Positions 1 through 9,463 of a stretch of DNA of 64,000 bases are shown in pieces. The stretch is from Caecitellus pseudoparvulus (lineage: Eukaryota > Bigyra: Bicosoecida): assembly GCA_965644315.1 (NCBI GenBank), contig CBFFRQ010000039.1:186001-250000 (forward strand). The letters are read 5' to 3'. A program made the translations under genes and the position numbers. Position 1 is the stretch's first letter; every line of letters begins with the position of its first letter. The notes under the pieces were generated by a model. That model worked only from the letters and a program-made list of their open reading frames with translations. It made no database searches and was not told where the DNA came from.

Positions 1-3000
1 CTGTTCGACACGAATCTGCGCCGGAAGTACAGGTGGCTGGTGCAGGATCGGTGCGTTTCACGCGTTTCGTCGCATGCGGCGAGGGGATGCAAGCACCGTT
101 CCCTTGCCCCCTTGACCCCCCCCCCAGCATGCTGTGGGCGATCCTTGGCTCTCTCAACGTGCTTTCCATCATTATCGGCGGCACAATCCTGGCAATCACG
201 CCCAGTCGACTGCAGGTGAGCGATGGTGAGGTCGCTAGAATCGACTGGCTCCGGACCCCTCTTGCCCCCCATCCCCCAGGCAACGGAATGCTACTTCTAT
301 GAGGACCGGCTGGTGTTCATTGCTCTTCTTGTGGTGCGTGGCCGCGGAAGGGGGTGCCTTGCTCCGCGCGAAGCACCTGCCAGCACCGCTCCTTTCGGCA
401 GGTGTACGCTGCCGGGGTTATGGCCATGCTGCGACTGTTCATCGCGAATGAAGTGAAGGACCAGTTCAACATCACCCGGGAGCTGCTGACGTGTTTCGGT
501 GCCTGGGTGGTGCTGGCCGGCTCGCACTTCCTGTACGCGTTCCTGGCCAGCCAGTTCCCCAGCGTGGCGGCAGTGGAGCAGCAAGTGCCTTCCCACACAC
601 TGCTCCTGCTCATGTTCAGCTTCACGTCTCTGCAGTCCTGGTACAGACCCGCTATTCTAGACCCCTCCACCCTGCCCCGCTCAGCGCGCCTGCGCATGCT
701 GCGTGCACAGTTCCAACGTCTGACGCTGGGTCTGCAAGTGCTCCGGCATGCGTGTGCTTCACACGAAACCTGGGCAACCATGCTGCAGGGCAAGGTGGGC
801 AGGGGCATCGTGGGGGAAGAGTGGCTCCCAGGACACAGCTGGACCGTGCGCCTGACGCCCTTCCTCACCACCACCACCACCAGCGGCAGTGACAGTCTGG
901 GTCGTCCCGTCAGCGTTCACATGGGGGACTCCGACACATCCCTGGCAGACCCCAAGCGGCGGGGCAGCACCACCCTCGGCAGTGCCATCGGCATAGCTGC
1001 GTCGGGCGCACTGGCCCACGGAGACAGCCCCATGCAGGAGTCCCCTGCTCGGTCCCCGGGGACTGCCTCACCCTCCCCGCGAACCAGCCCAGGCCCCAGC
1101 TCCAGTGACATCTGGTGCAAGCTGGTAGGGGTGGAGAAAGGCGGCCGCATCGCCGAGCCGTACCGTGCCCTGCTCCCGCTGGTGCCTGGCACGCTCTGCA
1201 CGCCCCGTGACCCGCTCGCTTTCTGGTGCTGGCATGCGCTGGGCTGCTCTGCCTGTCGCCCATGCTGCGGAGGCGCCAGTGCGGGCCCAGACCCCGTGCC
1301 AGCGACCTGGTGGGCCCACGACAACGCGGTGGATGGCCTGCGCTGCTGCGCCTGCCAGCCCAGTCGGTCTCCGGGTGGCGTGTACGCCGTACACAGCACG
1401 GCTGCCCGGAACATGGTGGATGACGCTGACGATGCAGACGGCGGCAGTGGTGACAGCTGGGTGGGCGAAGGGGGTTGCTGCAGGCGGGCACCTTGTGTTT
1501 GTCTTGGGCGGGGCGTGTTGGACCAGCATGGGTGGGCAGCCTCAACGCTTGTGTGGGGGGGGGTGCTGGGCGTGTCACGAGGTGCCGTGTGGGCAGCATG
1601 TCCCGCCTTCTGTGGCGACAGGGCCCAGCAGCAGGCGGAGGCGGACCAGGAGGATGACGTAGATGAGGTACAGGCTTTCGTCAGCACGCAGGCGTCCCGG
1701 GGGGCCAAGTACAGCGTGGGCATTGGGCGGGACGGCAGCGTGACCCTGGCCAGCAGCACCCAAGTCCTGCCGCACAAGCGCTTTCTCCAAGCCATCGTGC
1801 GCCAGTTCGTGCGAGATGTCACCCCCAGCCAGCGGGTGTTGCTGCTTGCAAGCATGCACGGTGTGGCGGTGGCCAGCAGTGTGGGTGCGCTGCTGGGCAG
1901 TGAGAGCGACGGCAGCTCGTCAGATGACCGACATGCTGGGTCAGGCAGTGCGGGGGGCTCCTTGCGTCTGAGCAGAGCCGGGCAGGCGGGCTTGCACAGC
2001 CAGTACAGCGGTCCCATCATGCGAGCACTGGCGTGGGTCATGTGCATTCCCCCGAAAGGTAGCGGCGCCGGCGGCACGCCTGGCTCCTCCTCGGGCGGCA
2101 CAGACGGTGCGGGTGGTGAAGGCGGTGACGTATTTGATGATGAGCAAGGGCTGCATGCTGTGCACGTTGCGGTGTGTGACTTGAACGCGGAGCAGCAGCA
2201 GCGCGTGTCCAACGCACGCATGCACCTGCTGCAAGCAGTGTGGAGCCTGCCCAAGCTACTCATGCACCCAGCGGCCTGCGCAATCCTGAAACAACACAGC
2301 AAAGCCTGCCTTTGCCCCGAACTCGTGGACTTCATCGTGGCTGTGCGTGAGTTCAAGCGCTGCTTGGCTCACGTTGCACAGGCGGTTTCTCAAGCCGTCA
2401 CAGGCACCGCCCCTGCCCGTGAGCAAACCAAGACGTCAACCAGTGATGCCAGCGTGGTGTCCAGGGAAAGTGGGAACGACTTCGAAGCAAGCCTCGCGCT
2501 GACTGTGTGGATGGGGCTGCTTTCAGCTGACGAGGCAGTGAGCAAGGTGCTCACGACACCCGGCGCGAACAGCAGTGTTGAGCTATCAAGCATTGTCGCG
2601 CGGAGGAAGGCGGCGACTGCCGGGCGTGCAGCTGAGCGATGGGTGTTTGGGGCGAGTTGGAACATGTTCCGCGTCAGGTACTCGCCACTGGTATCGTCCA
2701 GTCTCGCGCGAGCCATGCGTCGGAGTCGACTGGCTGGCACTGGTGCGGGGCAAGCTTCCCGGGAGCTGCTGACCAGCTCAGGGCGAGGAGGGAGTGGACT
2801 GTATGCACAGCACTTCACAGACGCCGAGGATAGCTTCCTGGGCAGCGTGGGGAGTCTGCGCAGTCGGGCCTCTGGCAGCATCGTCCCGCACGGCGCCAAG
2901 CCCAGCAAGCGGCGAACCTCCACGCATACCACCAGCAGTGCGCAGACAAGTGGGACTGGGGAGGCGCCCAGCAATGGACTGAAGCCTGTGCGCGCAGGGG

Positions 3001-3998
3001 CCCGCCGCGTTCGGGCAGTCAGCCACAGCACTGGGAGCAGCTCGCATGGTCCAGACCGCACCGCCAGCGATGGCCACACGGCTAGTGGGACGTACGGAGT
3101 ACCACCCCGCCGTGCAGGGGGCGTGGGGTCGGTCAGTGTGACTCTGGGCACACCGGTGGCGCCTCTGCCCCAAATTGGACAGGGGGGCGGCGTGTCAGCC
3201 TCCGCTGCCGCTGCCAGCGTCCCCCGCCATATGAGCGGGTCAGCTGCGCCGCCGCCCAGCCCAGGGCGGCAAGACAGCACGCTCACGCCCAGTGGCCGGG
3301 AAGCAGATGGGTCCATGGTGCTGGGAGGGACCAACGTTGTGTCTGGAGCACTGCAGGATGACGTATACGCCCACAGCGTGTCGGAACTGCACACCAGCGT
3401 CGGGCAGCAACTGCCGTTCAAAGACCTGGGCGTGCCAGACTCCCCCCTGCCTCGAGTGAGTGCGCGAGCTGTCCAGGAGCTGGTGCATGACCTAGTGGAC
3501 GCATTTCTGACGCCAGGGGCGCCTCTGGAAGTGAACATTTCAGCGTCCATGCGTTGCGCTGTGCTGGATGAAATCGCAGCCGTTTGCGGTGAGGGCGCAG
3601 GCGTGACACCGCCGCCCATGCCCCGTGCGCAGCGTGCAGCCCAGCGCCGACGGGCAGCTTGCACCGCGCCTGTGCCCAGCACGCTGGCTGACGCTGACGC
3701 TGCGTGGGACACGTGGCAGGCTGACAGCGCACAGGGGGTGGCCGTGCGGAAGTTTCTGCAGGTGCAGCTAGACACGCTGGTGCGCTTGTCCTGCTTGTTT
3801 GATGGCGTGCTGGTGGAGGTGTTGAAGCTTGTGGAGGAGAACGTTGTGAGCAGCCTCTTCAGCAGCGACCTGGGCAGGCGCTTGGCGTTGCTGCGTTTCC
3901 GTCCGCGCCTGGCTCGCTCACGTTCTCGCAGCATGTCCGATGGCGGGGGCGGTGTGCTGGACAGCACGGGAAGTGGGGGAGTGGTGTCACCAGTGTAG
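1..3998 (+). CDS. 7TM-type receptor with split RGS domain (3' part, 5' end outside window)
   Basis: Exons read as 1-50, 129-phase exon 128-215, 280-333 and 402-3998; introns 51-127, 216-279 and 334-401 keep phase. The four visible hydrophobic segments (for example from 129 and from about 500) look like the last helices of a seven-helix receptor. The long cytosolic tail holds an RGS-like domain in two pieces. The N-terminal half, around 2242-2374, has the pattern PELVDFIVAVREFKRC, like the RGS 'ENLxFWxxVxxFK' helix. The C-terminal half, about 3460-3888, has APLEVNISASMR and then VLKLVEENVVSSLFSS, like the RGS C-terminal helices. About 360 Ser/Gly/Thr-rich residues separate them. RGS domains accelerate GTP hydrolysis by G-alpha; receptor-RGS fusions are known in plants, fungi-like protists and slime moulds. 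The Cys/Trp-rich stretch near 1400-1650 could hide an unrecognised in-frame intron. Confidence 0.6.
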
Positions 3999-4380
3999 GA
4001 CCCTGCGACTCATGTCCCAGCGATCAGCGCGTAGTGGCGGCTGCGGCCCCTGTGTCGACGGTTGAGCCATGAGCAGAGCAAACCACCCTGTGCAGCGGCT
4101 GAGCGTTGCCAATTCAAAGGCAGGTCCATGCTTGCCAAGCAATCTTAATTCACTGCAGGCCTACCTCCTTTAGCTCGTTTGCCGCAGAACGCCCAAGACA
4201 GGGGCACTGGAACTCCTCAGCATTGCGGACTTCCAGCTTGCCTCGTCCCTCTGGCAACCACTGCAACAAGGAGCACGATCGGAGTTTTAACTCTTGCAGT
4301 AGGAGGAAGGGGTCGGGGGTTTTCCTTTCACTGACTCTGCGTGATTTCTCGTGACGTGCACCCTCATCTGTTGAGGCGCA
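3999..4380. other. intergenic, tandem genes
   Basis: This 382-bp stretch holds the 3' flank of the receptor gene and the promoter region of the ABHD13-like gene. I see no RNA gene, repeat or convincing core promoter motif. Confidence 0.5.
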
Positions 4381-5798
4381 ATGGCCGACGGCAGAGCGGA
4401 TTTTGAGCCTCTGCCAGAATCCCAAGATGCTTCACTTGCGGACGCTGCGGACATAGCTGCACCCAAGGATGCCGACGCACAAAGCCCACTTGCAAGTTTC
4501 ATTTCAACTTTGTGCCAGCTTGGGCTGATGGTGCTGGGAATGGCGGTGTTGATGGGACTGGTGCGTGCGCTGGCTCGCAAGCGCTGCACGAGGTCCGTGT
4601 TGCGCTTGCCGGCCCACCACACGCTGCTCCTCGTGCGCCGTCTCAGAACCTGTACTGGCGGCAAGACAGTATCTTGTACCACCCTGACATGCAGGGAGTG
4701 CCCAAGCACCCCCGAGACAACCCCCACCCGCTGTCCTCCCCTGGCGATAGCGGCATGGCGTTCAAAACCCTCTCGATTCCCACCTCTGACGGGGAGCTAC
4801 TGCACGCCTGGCTCATCACCACCGCCGAGTCGCAGCACGCACCAACTCTCGTCTTCCTCCACGGCAATGCTGGCAACATGGGCATGCGCCTGCCCAACGC
4901 CAAGCTCCTGCACGCTCTGACCAAGTGCAACATCCTCATGGTGGACTACCGAGGATACGGGGGGTCCACTGGCACGCCGAGCGAGGAGGGGCTGGGCCTG
5001 GATGGCGAGGCGGTGCTGGATGCCCTGTCGTGGGAAGAGGGCATCGACGCCTCCAAGATCGTGCTGTTTGGGCGCAGTCTGGGGGGTGCTGTGGCTGTGG
5101 CCGTCGCCAGCGCCACAAAGCACTACACTGGCACCAGCCTGGCTGAGTACGCAGAGGCCACAAAGGCTTGGACTCAGGATGCAGGGGGTGCAGGCCCTGC
5201 TGCAGGGGGCGACGAGGGGGGCTACCGCGGTGCCAAGCGCCCATTGTGGGTGCGTGCGCTGGTGCTGGAGAACACGTTCACGAGTATTACCGACATGGTG
5301 CAGCGCATCTTCCCCTGGTGGGTGCAGAGCTTGCGTCCCCTGGTGCAGCGCATTTTCTACCCCTCCATCGACCGCATTCTGCACCTGCGCCTGCCCATCC
5401 TGTTCTTGTCTGGCTCGGCAGACCAGCTCATCCCGCCAGTCCACATGCGCCGCCTGCACGATGCAGCGGATGCCAGTGTGTTGCGGAGGTTCTACCTCAT
5501 CGAGGAGGGGGGGCACAACGACTCGTGGAAGGTGGGAGGTGTCGCGTATTACGCCCAGTGGCGCAGCTTCCTGCAGGACGCATGCGGACACGACATTCCC
5601 CCCGTGGAAGAGACGGTGCAAGCCACCCTGGGAGCGAACAAAGTCCGCCCTGGTGCAGGGACTGTGGAGGAGGGCTCAGATGGTCCAGGGTCGGACCTCC
5701 TGGGGGACGAGAGTGAGTCCTCTGAGGATGAAGGGCCTGGCACCGCGAAGCGGCGCACACTGCAGGGATCTGACAGCGGGAGTGACGAGGACCTCTGA
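4381..5798 (+). CDS. ABHD13/Bem46-like alpha/beta hydrolase, membrane-anchored
   Basis: Two exons, 4381-4560 and 4647-5798, joined in phase by an 86-nt intron with donor GTGCGT; 443 residues. The first exon supplies an N-terminal membrane anchor (PLASFISTLCQLGLMVLGMA region), which an unspliced start at 4512 would miss. The body follows the Bem46/ABHD13 pattern closely: FLHGNAGNMGMR (oxyanion region), DYRGYGGSTGTPSE, nucleophile elbow GRSLGG, ENTFTSI, the acid in SGSADQLIPP and the histidine in GGHND. So Ser, Asp and His of the triad are all present. The acidic Ser/Glu/Asp-rich tail after about residue 390 is an extension beyond the family core, and a 30-residue Gly-rich insert follows the nucleophile strand. 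Substrates of this family are poorly known; a lipid or acyl-protein hydrolase is likely. It probably acts at an internal membrane. Confidence 0.88.
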
Positions 5799-6081
5799 GG
5801 CCCTTCCAGCGCAGCCCAGAGCACGCAGCAACAATGCATGCACACATTCTAATTTTCAAGCGTTCCCCGTGTGTCTCCGCCTGGGCAATCTGTTCGTGCC
5901 TCTGTTCATGCTAAATGCAGGAGCGACTGCACGCGCGTTTCAGCCGCGTTTCAACAACATCCCCCGCCGCGACGAACAAGGCCTGCTGCCCCATTTCAAT
6001 TCCCTTTGAAACCGTCGGGACAGGAGCTTGTTAAAAGAACAGTAATCTCTTACTTGTGGGTCGTGTCTCCCAATTTCCATT

Positions 6082-7584
6082 ATGGCAGCTCAGTCTGGAA
6101 CCCGAGGCCAGCTCTCCAAGCGAGGCCAGGCAGCATCCACCTCCATCGCCCTGCCGTACCTCATGGACTTCCTGGGACAGCTGGGCAATGTGTGGCATGC
6201 CGAGAAGAACCCACAGGGCTCCATACTCATGGCTGTCGCTGAGAACCACCAAAATTACGCTGCCTTGCAGCGCCGCCTCGCGGCATGCTCTGACAAGCGC
6301 GGCGACACTTGCGGCTACACGTCCATGAATGGCCTGCCTCGCTTCCGAGCTGCCCTGGCGGGATTCTTACCGCAGCTGCTGGCACCTGGACTGCACTTGG
6401 ATGCAGACAACTTCTGCGTGTCGGCTGGCTGTTCTGCGTTGCTGGACAATCTGGCGTTTTCCCTGTGTGAGCCAGGCGATGCGGTGTTGGTGCCGTCGCC
6501 CATGTACGGTGCTTTTCGCAGTGACTGCCGCCTGAAAGCTGGAGCAGTGGTTGTGCCCTGTCCTATAGACGTTGGGAGGCCGCAGGTGGTGGATGGCACT
6601 TCGCTGGCACCCCTGCAAGTCTCGTCTGCTGCGTTGCAGGCTGGATTCGACGCGGCGGTCAAGGGTGGACACAAACCTCGCCTGCTCATCCTCACACACC
6701 CAGGCAACCCGACAGGGGTGGCCATGACTGCGTCTGAGCTGCGAGAAGCCATTGCTTGGGCCCGTGAACGCGCCCTGCACGTGCTCGTGGATGAAGTGTA
6801 CGCGCTGGGGGTCTTCCCCAACACCGACTTCGTGTCCAGCGCACAACTGCTGCGGAGGACTGGCGGCGCACTGGACCTGGGCCCTGATGTGCACTTGATG
6901 TGGGGCTTCAGCAAGGACTTTGCCGTCTCTGGCTTCCGCATCGGCATGCTGTACTCCCAGAACGAGTCCCTCCTGTCTGCGCTGTCCTCGACGGCGGTGT
7001 TTTGTGCCGTGTCCAACCTGGCACAAGAGGCCATGGCAGAAGTGCTGGAAGACGCCGACTGGACCAAGCAGTACTTGGCGGACAACGCCGCAATCGTCCA
7101 GACTGCGTACAGTGCCGCTGTGCGGGAGCTGACTGCAGCAGGCGTGCCATGCATGCCCGCTCAGGGTGGCATGTTCGTCTGGTGCGACCTGCGATGTTGT
7201 CTGCGGGCGTCACGGCCTGCTTCAGCCACATCTCCTGCCGCCACGCCAGGGGTGGACACTGACTATGCCGCTGGTGATGTGGACGTGGACGGTGTTCCGT
7301 GGCAAGCGGAACACGAGCTGTCCCAGGCCCTGCTCAAGGAGCACAAGGTGCTGCTGACGCCCGGGCGAGCTTGCAACTCTGCGCGGGCTGGCTTCTTCCG
7401 CATGTGCGTCACGTGGATGCCGCTGGAAGGCACAGTGGAGGGGGCACGGCGTGTGGCGGACTTCGCGCGTGCCTGCGCTTCCGGCAGCTCGCCACGCCAG
7501 ACCAGGCTTGCGGAGAACGCCGTGCCAAGTGCAGGCCCACACGGAACCGCAGCGTGGGAAGGCGCCATGGCTGCCAAGCTGTAG
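6082..7584 (+). CDS. ACC synthase-like PLP-dependent aminotransferase (class I/II)
   Basis: Intronless, 500 residues. The fold-type I aminotransferase landmarks are in order: an N-terminal GYTSMNGLPRFR motif, the AGCSALLDNL cofactor loop, SPMYGAF, the THPGNPTG asparagine motif, DEVYALG, and the Schiff-base lysine in GFSKDFAVSGFRIG (Lys 278). The FSKDF..GFR.G spacing and the C-terminal CNSARAGFFRMCV fit the 1-aminocyclopropane-1-carboxylate synthase-like subgroup better than aspartate or alanine aminotransferases. In plants that enzyme makes the ethylene precursor from S-adenosylmethionine; many protist, fungal and animal relatives have other or unknown activities, so ACC production is not implied. 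The tail after about residue 460 is low complexity. It is convergent with the next gene, with a 95-bp gap. Confidence 0.85.
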   Translation: MAAQSGTRGQLSKRGQAASTSIALPYLMDFLGQLGNVWHAEKNPQGSILMAVAENHQNYAALQRRLAACSDKRGDTCGYTSMNGLPRFRAALAGFLPQLLAPGLHLDADNFCVSAGCSALLDNLAFSLCEPGDAVLVPSPMYGAFRSDCRLKAGAVVVPCPIDVGRPQVVDGTSLAPLQVSSAALQAGFDAAVKGGHKPRLLILTHPGNPTGVAMTASELREAIAWARERALHVLVDEVYALGVFPNTDFVSSAQLLRRTGGALDLGPDVHLMWGFSKDFAVSGFRIGMLYSQNESLLSALSSTAVFCAVSNLAQEAMAEVLEDADWTKQYLADNAAIVQTAYSAAVRELTAAGVPCMPAQGGMFVWCDLRCCLRASRPASATSPAATPGVDTDYAAGDVDVDGVPWQAEHELSQALLKEHKVLLTPGRACNSARAGFFRMCVTWMPLEGTVEGARRVADFARACASGSSPRQTRLAENAVPSAGPHGTAAWEGAMAAKL

Positions 7585-7679
7585 CGGCGCACGCCACGCT
7601 CCCCTCTCCCACCTGCTGCATCCGCCCACAATGCATGTATTGACACCAGGCAAGCTGGGCCGCGGCCCCCGCCCCTGCC

Positions 7680-9074
7680 TCACAGCTTGGGCTCTGCGGC
7701 GGAATACGTCGCATGTGCGACGGCGTGCTGGCCCCGCTCGTATGGCGGCACAGGGCCAGACCCCGGCACGTCTGTGCCGTGCACAACCGCCGAGGTGATG
7801 CGCAACAGCTTCAGGGCCAGCGCCTCGCTGTCTGCCCAGGTGTGGGGTGGGACACAGCCGCCCATGAGGGCGATGGCGGAATCTGCGTGCCCTTCCCCCT
7901 CCGCCTGCACGAACGACACAGCAGGTGCCCCTGCAGCCTGCAGTGTGGCGGCATACTGCACCGAATTGTCAAAGGGGCACACATCATCGTCTTTGGAGTG
8001 CAAGAACACCTGCCGAGGAAGCAGCGCCACCGCTGCCGGGGACAAATTCCTGGCAACTTGCACTGGGGAACACGCCGCCCAGCGCGGTGGGCCGCCGCAC
8101 ACGGGGTCCATGGGGGACACCCACGCATGCCCAATGTCTGAGCCAAAGAGAGGGCGGCTGGCTTCAAAGGCGTAGTGCCGGGCGATGTCGTACACGCCGC
8201 TGGCGAGGAGTGCGCCGCAGATGCTGCCCAGCATGGCTTTGGCCTCCTCCGGCGACACAGGCAGCTGACCACCGACCTCTTTCGGCAGAACGGCAGCATT
8301 CAAGTGCCCACCTCCACCGTGCCCTGCGCCCGAGTCGTCCGGTGCTGACGCGGCGACGGCAGCAAGCCTCAACTGCGCCAGGGCGATGAGGTGTGCGCCG
8401 GCAGAGTGGCCCATGAGCGTGACCCTGTCGGGGTCCCCGCCGTATTTCTCCGCATTCCTCCGCAACCACCGCAGGCACAGCACGACGTCCTCCACCATGT
8501 CCTCCACGTCGCCGTACGGGTACACCCTGTAGGACGTCGCTGCTGCGACGACACCCAGTTGCGCTACTTTTCGGGCTAGGTTGCCGAAGTGCCAGCTCTC
8601 ACCCCACGACCAAGCCCCCCCGTGCACAAACAGCACCATGGGCGCAAGGGCACGAGAGGGATGTGGCGGCACGCCTGCCGCCACTGCAGATCGCCCCGGC
8701 ATGGGTGTGAAGACATCCACCCACTGGCGGTGCAGTGGACCAAAGCGGCGCCCGAGGTGGGCGTTGGGGGCCATCACGGCTGAGGTGAGGGCCAGGGCGA
8801 AACGGGGCTGCAGCAGTACTGCCAAGTACGTCCCACCATATGTGATCGCATTTGCCAGTTCATCAGCCGCGGCACGCAGCAGCAATGGCATGCGGAAGTA
8901 CAGCCGCCCCCCTGACTGGATCGAGCCTCGCTGCAGCCAGTACCACCTGCGCAGCAAGCCTGTGGCGGACAAGAGGGCGGTGGCGAGGAACAGCCCATTC
9001 CAGGACATCCAGGCAGAAGGCGATGCAGTGCTGCTGTGCTCAGGGCCAGCGCCCGTGCCGTCGCTGCTTGGCAT
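7680..9074 (-). CDS. membrane-anchored alpha/beta hydrolase, prenylcysteine methylesterase/carboxylesterase-like
   Basis: 464 residues from the ATG at 9074. The open frame continues upstream to 9563, but that part is out of character and lies in the shared promoter region. An N-terminal hydrophobic segment (SWNGLFLATALLSATGLL) suggests anchoring. The core carries HGGAW, the nucleophile GHSAGAH, the acid in SKDDDVCPF and the histidine in GEGHADS, the layout of the ICME-like and BD-FAE type esterases, with characteristic YPYGDVEDMVEDV and YGGDPDRV segments. ICME enzymes remove the methyl ester from prenylated protein C termini in the ER/Golgi. Closely related carboxylesterases share these motifs, so the substrate is not fixed by sequence. 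It is divergent from the channel gene. Confidence 0.8.
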   Translation of the reverse strand: MPSSDGTGAGPEHSSTASPSAWMSWNGLFLATALLSATGLLRRWYWLQRGSIQSGGRLYFRMPLLLRAAADELANAITYGGTYLAVLLQPRFALALTSAVMAPNAHLGRRFGPLHRQWVDVFTPMPGRSAVAAGVPPHPSRALAPMVLFVHGGAWSWGESWHFGNLARKVAQLGVVAAATSYRVYPYGDVEDMVEDVVLCLRWLRRNAEKYGGDPDRVTLMGHSAGAHLIALAQLRLAAVAASAPDDSGAGHGGGGHLNAAVLPKEVGGQLPVSPEEAKAMLGSICGALLASGVYDIARHYAFEASRPLFGSDIGHAWVSPMDPVCGGPPRWAACSPVQVARNLSPAAVALLPRQVFLHSKDDDVCPFDNSVQYAATLQAAGAPAVSFVQAEGEGHADSAIALMGGCVPPHTWADSEALALKLLRITSAVVHGTDVPGSGPVPPYERGQHAVAHATYSAAEPKL

Positions 9075-9463
9075 GGCTTGCCGATGAAGGGGGAGTTTCG
9101 CCCTGAAACGGTGCCCTGCTGCGTCCGGTGGTGCAAGGCAAAGACACGGCTGGATCAGGGCAAAAGAGAGGACACGCGATGTAGTAAATATGGACAGTGC
9201 ATAGTTTTGGTGGTGTCTCTTGTTCGCAAGCACCCGTCCGGCCCCGTGCTCCAAGCCTTTCAGAGCTCGCAACCTCCTCCTCACGGCATGGCAATCCTCC
9301 GTACACAAACTGCCATCAGACAAAGTAAAAACCGCAACGACTGGTGGATAATCCATTGTCTTGTGGGTGCTGTTGTGCTCAGCTGCGAGCTGGCGTGCCC
9401 TTTCATGCGCACCGGTGCTGTGCGGCAAGCGGCAGCAACTGGCAGCGGCACCTCGCCAACGCC
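9075..9463. promoter_or_regulatory. intergenic region between divergent genes
   Basis: 389 bp between the start of the esterase-like gene (minus strand) and that of the giant channel gene (plus strand). It must hold both promoters and 5' UTRs. It is somewhat richer in A+T than the genes around it. I cannot point to a specific TATA box or binding site. Confidence 0.45.

Noticed and set aside
2390-3967. Minus-strand ORF of 525 residues opposite the RGS protein
   Set aside because: GC-rich shadow frame; no conserved sequence, whereas the plus frame shows RGS motifs.
4512-4646. Unspliced start of the ABHD13-like gene at 4512
   Set aside because: The segment before 4647 in that frame is intron; the exon from 4381 supplies the family's membrane anchor and splices in phase.
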